Below, in pieces: positions 6,637 to 11,477 of a stretch of DNA of 11,477 bases. The notes beneath the pieces are model-generated. The model was not told where the DNA came from. It worked only from the letters and a program-made list of their open reading frames with translations, and did no database searches. This stretch comes from an uncultured Geobacteraceae bacterium. Lineage in GTDB: Bacteria > Desulfobacterota > Desulfuromonadia > Geobacterales > Pseudopelobacteraceae. Numbering within the stretch: position 1 is the stretch's first letter; each line of letters opens with the position of its first letter. Made by a program: the position numbers and the translations under genes. The stretch lies in assembly GCA_903879825.1 (NCBI GenBank), contig CAIRND010000622.1:1-11477 (forward strand), given 5' to 3'.

Positions 6637-8136
6637 ATGAATAAATCTGAGGAGTTAGACTATAAAAAATACCTGCAGCTTATGGTTAAGAATAAATATC
6701 TGTTCGTGACTTTAGCTCTGGTTCTTATGACAGGAGTTGTTGTCGCAAGCTATATCCTTCCTGAACGGTACGAAGCAAAATGTACGGTATTTATAGAAAA
6801 AAGCGTTATTAGTGAGCTCGTTAAGGGAATTGCGGTATCTCCCTCATTTGAGGACAAGCTTCGGGTTCTGGCGTACACGCTGAAAAGCCGTACCTTGCAG
6901 CTAAAAGTATTTAATGATCTTGGCCTTGATTTCAATAAACTGAGTAATGGCCAGCAGGAAAAGATGGTCCAGAATTTCCAGGAGAGAACGGACATAAAAC
7001 TAAAAGACAGGGAAGGCCTTTTTACCATCACATTCAGTGATAAAGATCCACGTATCGCCCGTGATTTTGTGAACACGCTGGTGCGCCGCTACATTGAAGA
7101 AAATATCGCCTCCAAGCGTGAGGAATCATACGACGCCACTAAATTTCTTGGTGAACAGATTTCAACCATCAAGGCAAAGTATGATGAAATTGAAACCAGA
7201 GTAAACAGTTACAAAAGGGACAAAGGAAGTCTGCTTGCTCAGAGTGAAGGTGCGGTACTTGCCGAGATTGATCGTGCCCAGCAACGGGTGGACGAACTTG
7301 AAATAAAACGTCGTCAACTTGAAAGTGTTCTGAAATTGGACAAGAGAAATGACCCGCTCAAAGGAAAGCTGGCCGTACTGCAAAAAAGGCAGCAGGAGTT
7401 GGGCCTTGTTTATACCGATAATCATCCTGAAGTAGTTGAGATAAAGAACGAAATCGCATCCATTACAGAGCAAATGCAATCGGGGTCCTCTAAAGACGAT
7501 CTTGCTGCAGTCGCATCACTTGAAGTTGAAAAAATAAACATGGAACTAAAGACGCTGCGTGATATTGAAAAAAATCAGCGACGTTTTATCGCTTCACAGC
7601 AGTCCATACTGAGAAGCATACCAGCGGTAAGGACAGGACTTAATGAGCTCGAACAAGAGAGAAACAGCCAAAAAAACCTTTACGATCAGCTCATGGCACG
7701 ATATGGGCAGTCGGAAGTTTCCAAACAGATGGAAGTTCAGGATAAGGCGACCACTTTCAGAATTGTAGATCCTGCGATCCTTCCGACCAGACCGTATAGT
7801 CCGCAACGGGTTAAAATAATATTACTTGGAATCATTGGAGGAATAGCTGCAAGTTTTGGCCTTCTTGTGTTGCGCGATCATCTCGATAAATCCGTGCGGA
7901 ATGTTGATTCACTAAAGTCTCTGGGGGTTCAGGTCCTTGCAGTGGTACCGACAATTGAAAATCAAATTGAATTACTGTCGTCACGCAGACGGGACTATTG
8001 GTTTTATGGAATTGCCGCAACCTGCTTTATGCTGATTTTAGCGACCGTTCCACTTGAGTTGATGCGCTATCTTTCTGTCGATATTTTTAATGTTGCAGAG
8101 ATGAAAACTCATTTGAATACGCTTACCTTGAAATAA
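6637..8136 (+). CDS. Chain-length determinant (Wzz/GumC-type), PEP-CTERM-associated
   Basis: 499 aa from the ATG at 6637 (GAGG six bases before; the in-frame GTG at 6625 overlaps it). The N-terminal Wzz region has one membrane helix (about 21-41) and then YEAKCTVFIEKSV (45-57). A long charged, heptad-like coiled coil fills about 165-370. A second membrane helix follows a proline-containing stretch PTRPYSPQRVK (383-393; helix 394-412), typical of polysaccharide co-polymerases. A further hydrophobic helix near 455-475 gives a third membrane span and a short C-terminal tail. The protein should sit in the inner membrane with its coiled coil in the periplasm and set polymer length. The kinase partner is not fused (as in Wzc) but is the next gene, 36 bp on, so this is the split PCP-2a arrangement usual for this locus type. 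Confidence 0.92.
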   Translation: MNKSEELDYKKYLQLMVKNKYLFVTLALVLMTGVVVASYILPERYEAKCTVFIEKSVISELVKGIAVSPSFEDKLRVLAYTLKSRTLQLKVFNDLGLDFNKLSNGQQEKMVQNFQERTDIKLKDREGLFTITFSDKDPRIARDFVNTLVRRYIEENIASKREESYDATKFLGEQISTIKAKYDEIETRVNSYKRDKGSLLAQSEGAVLAEIDRAQQRVDELEIKRRQLESVLKLDKRNDPLKGKLAVLQKRQQELGLVYTDNHPEVVEIKNEIASITEQMQSGSSKDDLAAVASLEVEKINMELKTLRDIEKNQRRFIASQQSILRSIPAVRTGLNELEQERNSQKNLYDQLMARYGQSEVSKQMEVQDKATTFRIVDPAILPTRPYSPQRVKIILLGIIGGIAASFGLLVLRDHLDKSVRNVDSLKSLGVQVLAVVPTIENQIELLSSRRRDYWFYGIAATCFMLILATVPLELMRYLSVDIFNVAEMKTHLNTLTLK

Positions 8137-8172
8137 GTAACCGAAAAATAAAGTCATTTGAAAGGATACTAT

Positions 8173-8985
8173 ATGAGCAGAATAGAGGAAGCCCTTGAAA
8201 AAGCAGCGAAAATGCGTGTTGAAGTAACACCCGGTATCTCTGCGTCAATTACTGTTCCCAAAATTCATCAGCCACCTCCGGTGACCGCACCGGGAATCAC
8301 GCTGACAAACCAATTACTTGTGACGGTAAATGATCCGCACACTCAGGCAGCGGAAGAATATCGCAAGTTAAAGTCTGTCATTGTGAAACTTACCAAAGAG
8401 GGATCTTTTCTGAATATGCTTATGGTGACGAGTTCTGTAGGCGGTGAAGGTAAAAGCCTGACGTCTCTGAATTTGGCGTTGAGTCTGGCCCAAGAGTTTG
8501 ATCACACGGTATTACTGGTGGATGCAGATATCAGAAAACCAACTATTCACAGCTACCTGGGGATAGAAAACTCAGCAGGTCTTACGGATTGTCTCCTTGA
8601 TGACGTTGATATTAAGGATGCGCTTATCCGTACTGGAATCGGCAAGTTATCGTTTTTGCCTGCCGGTCGAAATGTGCCTAATCCGGCAGAAGTTTTTACT
8701 TCGCAGCGGATGCGGGATTTTTTTCTTGAAATAAAAAATCGCTATCCCGACCGCTACATAATTATTGATACCCCTCCGGTGCTGCCTTTTGCAGAAACAC
8801 GCTCCCTGAGTGCCATTGTTGATGGTGTCGTGCTGGTCGCAAAGGAAGGCCTTGTTACGCTGCATAATATCGAGGAAACGTTGGAATATATTAAAGGTAC
8901 TCCAATGTTGGGCATTGTATATAATGAAGCCGCAACTGAATTTCATGGTGATCGCTATCAGTACTGTCGGGAAGGGAATGCGTAA
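8173..8985 (+). CDS. BY-kinase-type tyrosine autokinase, PEP-CTERM-associated
   Basis: 270 aa from the ATG at 8173, with AAAGGA six bases upstream; the in-frame TTG at 8158 overlaps that site. An N-terminal segment MSRIEEALEKAAKMR (1-15) is the short helix usual in this family. A Pro-rich linker (about 33-40) leads to a P-loop ATPase. Walker A is SSVGGEGKS (87-95), Walker A' is LLVDADIRKP (114-123) and Walker B is YIIIDTPP (195-202), the set that defines bacterial tyrosine kinases of the Wzc-C/CapB/EpsD kind. Being soluble, it should be recruited and activated by the C-terminus of the chain-length protein just upstream, with autophosphorylation cycling controlling polymer synthesis. The C-terminal tail ends DRYQYCREGNA, with only two tyrosines close together, fewer than the clusters in classic BY-kinases. 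The translated end is followed by a palindromic repeat. Confidence 0.9.
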   Translation: MSRIEEALEKAAKMRVEVTPGISASITVPKIHQPPPVTAPGITLTNQLLVTVNDPHTQAAEEYRKLKSVIVKLTKEGSFLNMLMVTSSVGGEGKSLTSLNLALSLAQEFDHTVLLVDADIRKPTIHSYLGIENSAGLTDCLLDDVDIKDALIRTGIGKLSFLPAGRNVPNPAEVFTSQRMRDFFLEIKNRYPDRYIIIDTPPVLPFAETRSLSAIVDGVVLVAKEGLVTLHNIEETLEYIKGTPMLGIVYNEAATEFHGDRYQYCREGNA

Positions 8986-8988
8986 AGA

Positions 8989-9055
8989 CAATTTTGAATG
9001 TGGAATGTTGAATTGTGGATTGAATCCAAAATCCAGAATCCAAAATTTAAAATTG
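8989..9055. repeat. Degenerate palindromic intergenic repeat within the operon
   Basis: Two 33-bp arms (8989-9021 and 9023-9055) face each other around a single base (9022) and pair at about 25 of 33 positions. They are made of repeated 7-bp units like TGGAATT, and its complement AATCCAA. The centre GGATT-G-AATCC and the outer ends CAATTTT/AAAATTG match perfectly. It fills almost the whole gap between the kinase stop and the ATPase ribosome binding site. By general knowledge such 'AATCCAAAATCC' repeats occur in many copies in some environmental genomes and are often translated by mistake. Transcribed, it would give a long AU-rich hairpin that could affect mRNA processing or the relative expression of the genes on either side. 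Confidence 0.8.
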
Positions 9056-9077
9056 TTTCTCAAAGGGGAGGGATTTC

Positions 9078-10247
9078 ATGTACGAGGCATTTTTTAATCT
9101 GAAACAGAAACCGTTTGATCTATTGCCGGATCCGGAATTCCTGTTCATGAGCTGCTCTCATAAAAAGGCGCTCTCCTATCTGGACTACGGTATCAGAGAA
9201 CGGGTTGGATTTATTCTTCTTACTGGTGAGGTTGGTTCCGGCAAGACAACAATTATCCGTAATCTGATCAAGAAAAACCTTACCAACGTAATTTTGTCCA
9301 AAATTTTCAATACACGGGTTGATTCGGAACAATTAATTGCAATGATCAACGATGACTTTGGCCTGAACATTGTCAACAAAGATAAGATCACGTTACTCAG
9401 GGATTTGAATGCGTTTCTGATTGAACAGTTTGTAAAGGGAAACAAACCGGTGCTTATCATCGATGAGGCACAGAATCTGGATCAAGATCTGCTTGAAGAG
9501 ATACGAATGCTCTCAAATTTAGAAACCGACAATGCCAAACTTTTACAGATTATTCTCGTTGGGCAGCCGGAACTAAGGAAAACACTCGCCTCACCGACTT
9601 TGGTGCAACTGCGCCAGCGAATCAGCATCAACTGCCATATTCAGCCGCTCAGCCGGCCTGAAATTGAACAATATATCCTGCATCGCCTTGAAAAAGCAGG
9701 TGATCGTGAGGCTGCTGTTTTTTCTTATGAAACAATAGACATCATCTTTACGTACAGCAGAGGGATTCCCCGGCTGATAAATATTATTTGTGATTTTATC
9801 CTGTTGGCGGCGTTTGCCGAGGAAACAAAAAATATCGATGCCGCTCTGGTACAGGACATTATAGGAGACCTGGACTTTGAATATCATTATTGGGGAAGTG
9901 AATCATCGGATGGACACGTAATAAGAGAAAGGGCTATCGAGGTCTCATCGCCAGAAATCCGCTCTGAGCCTGTACTCTCTGCAATGATTAAGGAAATTAA
10001 TGATCGAATCGACAGTTTTGGAAAAGAATCCGAATCTTCCCGGCAGAAGATGTTTCAGGAGATGGCAACCAAAATCACCGATCTTGAGAAATCTGTGAAG
10101 TCTCATCAGGAAAGTACCGGGATATTGATGAGAAATCTTCACAATAGTAGATCCCTCTCTGAAAGCGAAAAACCAGGCGAATATCCCTGTGAAGAAAATC
10201 CGCAATCGTTTATGGGGAATATGTTTGGTCGCATGTTTAGATTTTAA
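9078..10247 (+). CDS. ExeA-like AAA ATPase, XrtA/PEP-CTERM-associated
   Basis: 389 aa from the ATG at 9078, preceded by a GGGGAGGG stretch. The start MYEAFFNLKQKPFDLLPDP is the usual opening of this ExeA/GspA-type family. Walker A is GEVGSGKT (50-57), Walker B is VLIIDEAQ (125-132), a sensor-like strand is ILVGQPEL (159-166), arginines follow in RQRISI (179-184), and GIPRLIN (229-235) marks the C-terminal lid. About 270-389 is a tail not needed for ATPase activity: acidic and polar, with a helical, probably coiled-coil stretch (about 300-350) and a Met/Phe-rich end (NMFGRMFRF). No membrane helix is seen. The role in exopolysaccharide/PEP-CTERM loci is not established; the resemblance to ExeA suggests energy-driven assembly of an envelope complex. 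The next gene starts 20 bp on. Confidence 0.9.
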   Translation: MYEAFFNLKQKPFDLLPDPEFLFMSCSHKKALSYLDYGIRERVGFILLTGEVGSGKTTIIRNLIKKNLTNVILSKIFNTRVDSEQLIAMINDDFGLNIVNKDKITLLRDLNAFLIEQFVKGNKPVLIIDEAQNLDQDLLEEIRMLSNLETDNAKLLQIILVGQPELRKTLASPTLVQLRQRISINCHIQPLSRPEIEQYILHRLEKAGDREAAVFSYETIDIIFTYSRGIPRLINIICDFILLAAFAEETKNIDAALVQDIIGDLDFEYHYWGSESSDGHVIRERAIEVSSPEIRSEPVLSAMIKEINDRIDSFGKESESSRQKMFQEMATKITDLEKSVKSHQESTGILMRNLHNSRSLSESEKPGEYPCEENPQSFMGNMFGRMFRF

Positions 10248-10267
10248 CGCAGTGCGTGAGGGTTGCT

Positions 10268-11477
10268 ATGCTGAATATAGTTATAAAACTAGTGCTTTTG
10301 AGTTTTGTATTTGCAGCAACGACGGCTCAGGGCGCTGAATTTGAACTGCACCCTACTTTAGCTGTCAGCGAGGAGTTTACGGATAATGTTTTTGAAACCT
10401 CCACAAGCCGGGTTTCTGACTACATCACGCGTGCGCTGCCGGGGATTGTGTTGAGCTATCAGGCACCACTATTAACGGGAGACCTGGGTTATGTCTTTGA
10501 CTACCGGCATTATGCCAAAAAAAGCCGTGATGATGAGATAACACATGCTCTCAGTGCAAAAGGGCACCTGACCGCAATGGAAAATCTACTTTTTCTGGAC
10601 GTCAGCGACGAGTACCAAAGAGTTTCGCTGGATGTGACCAGGAATACAAACAAAGAAAGTCTTTTCGTCAATCAGTCAGATCGCAATGTGGTTACCGCCT
10701 CACCGTACTTTACGCTACGACCTTCAGAAAGATTCATGCTGAAACCAGGGTATCGGTTCATTGATACCCGCTATTTTAAATCAACCGGTAGTGCAACCGT
10801 AGTCGACAAAACGGACCACATCGCCTTTCTGAATATGAGGTACGAACTAACAAAAAGCTTGAGTTTGACCGCCGACTATACCTTTACCAGAGAGTTGTCT
10901 GTTGTTGATGATTTCAGCCAGCACCAGTCTCTTGGCGGTTTTCGCTACGAGTACGCTGATAAATCGTTCTTCTTTGTTCAGGGGGGTGAAACCTGGATTG
11001 AATATGATAATGGCCAGCATTTCAGCAACACACTGTGGAATGCGGGATTGTCACATATATTTGACACCGTTACCGGGACACTAACAACAGGGGTGAAATA
11101 CGATGAAGACCCATTACGCAATATTGTGCAGGAGAGCTTTGTCAGTGGCACCGTTGAGAAGCGTTTTCAGCGGGGGACTATGAGTTTTTCCCCCTATTAT
11201 TCAGACTACGTTGCAACTAAATCAAACACTCAGCCAGCAAATCAAATCAATCAAAATATAGCGGCGACAAAAAAATACGGTGCGACTGTGCGCGGTCAGC
11301 ATGAGTTTACCGCAGACCTGAATAGTAACCTCGCCTTTACTGTGGAAAAGTACGAACAACAGAGCAGTTATACCAGGCGGTTCCAGGTTGATTCCGGGCT
11401 TAGTTATCTTGTGGGTAAGCAATTGACAGCCTCAATCACGTACATTTACACAGGATACTACTCTCCGGGCATTGCAA
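10268..11477 (+). CDS. PEP-CTERM-associated outer-membrane beta-barrel protein (3' end outside window)
   Basis: An open frame runs from the ATG at 10268 to the window edge without a stop (403 codons plus one base). GAGGG lies five bases before the ATG, and the ATPase stop is 20 bp upstream. The protein begins with a signal peptide (MLNIVIKLVLLSFVFAATTA), and the mature end reads EFELHPTLAVSEEFTDNVFE. This 'P-x-L-x-x-x-E-x-x-T-D-N-V-F' start is typical of the uncharacterised PEP-CTERM-linked family (TIGR03016 type). The rest is alternating polar/hydrophobic strands with many aromatic residues and short turns (for example SLSLTADYTFTREL, LTASITYIYTGYYS), as in outer-membrane barrels. It may be the outer-membrane pore for the polymer, since the export protein in this operon lacks the Wza features. 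That role is inference. Length seen already approaches the family's usual 430 or so residues, so the stop is probably near. Confidence 0.85.
   Translation, partial: MLNIVIKLVLLSFVFAATTAQGAEFELHPTLAVSEEFTDNVFETSTSRVSDYITRALPGIVLSYQAPLLTGDLGYVFDYRHYAKKSRDDEITHALSAKGHLTAMENLLFLDVSDEYQRVSLDVTRNTNKESLFVNQSDRNVVTASPYFTLRPSERFMLKPGYRFIDTRYFKSTGSATVVDKTDHIAFLNMRYELTKSLSLTADYTFTRELSVVDDFSQHQSLGGFRYEYADKSFFFVQGGETWIEYDNGQHFSNTLWNAGLSHIFDTVTGTLTTGVKYDEDPLRNIVQESFVSGTVEKRFQRGTMSFSPYYSDYVATKSNTQPANQINQNIAATKKYGATVRGQHEFTADLNSNLAFTVEKYEQQSSYTRRFQVDSGLSYLVGKQLTASITYIYTGYYSPGIA

Noticed and set aside
8647..9063. 138-codon minus-strand open frame
   Set aside because: It is antisense to the kinase gene; its N-terminus is a translation of the palindromic repeat, a common source of false genes.

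Overview
This window is the front part of an exosortase A (XrtA/EpsH)-type exopolysaccharide locus, with one PEP-CTERM target protein encoded divergently beside it. The combination of lipoprotein and PEP-CTERM secretion signals, an outer-membrane export protein, a Wzz-like chain-length protein and an outer-membrane beta-barrel points to a Gram-negative, biofilm-forming bacterium. Moderate GC (roughly mid-40s % by eye) and the degenerate intergenic repeats suggest a Desulfobacterota (deltaproteobacterial) or similar environmental lineage. That taxonomic guess is an inference, not something the sequence proves.

Left part (1-1631). The minus strand carries the first 41 codons of a response-regulator receiver domain, cut by the window edge. 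Next comes an intergenic region with a large inverted repeat built of CACGAAA-like units, then a clear intrinsic terminator. The terminator ends a 183-aa minus-strand gene for a secreted PEP-CTERM protein (Sec signal peptide, PEP motif, short hydrophobic segment, basic tail). About 0.67 kb of gene-free, AT-rich DNA separates it from the rightward operon. This divergent control region holds a symmetric dyad, a short palindrome, a -10-like TATAAT and a possible but imperfect sigma-54 promoter.

Right part (1632-11477). Seven genes run left to right with short gaps (20-92 bp) and good ribosome binding sites, so they are almost certainly one operon. In order they are: the TPR lipoprotein PrsT; a membrane-bound polyprenyl-phosphate hexose-1-phosphate transferase; a periplasmic/outer-membrane polysaccharide export protein; a Wzz-type chain-length determinant; a BY-kinase-type tyrosine kinase; an ExeA-like AAA ATPase; and the start of a PEP-CTERM-associated outer-membrane beta-barrel protein that runs off the right edge. 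A degenerate palindromic repeat sits between the kinase and ATPase genes.

How they should work together: the sugar transferase loads the first sugar onto undecaprenyl phosphate. The Wzz protein and its separate kinase control chain polymerisation and length. The export protein, the beta-barrel and PrsT handle passage through the periplasm and outer membrane. The exosortase itself is not in the window and is expected just downstream; it would cut PEP-CTERM proteins such as the divergent one and is thought to couple them to the polymer. The locus type is known. The points of interest here are the repeats, the divergent control region and some departures from family norms (the PrsT lipobox, the sparse kinase tyrosine tail and the ATPase C-terminal tail).
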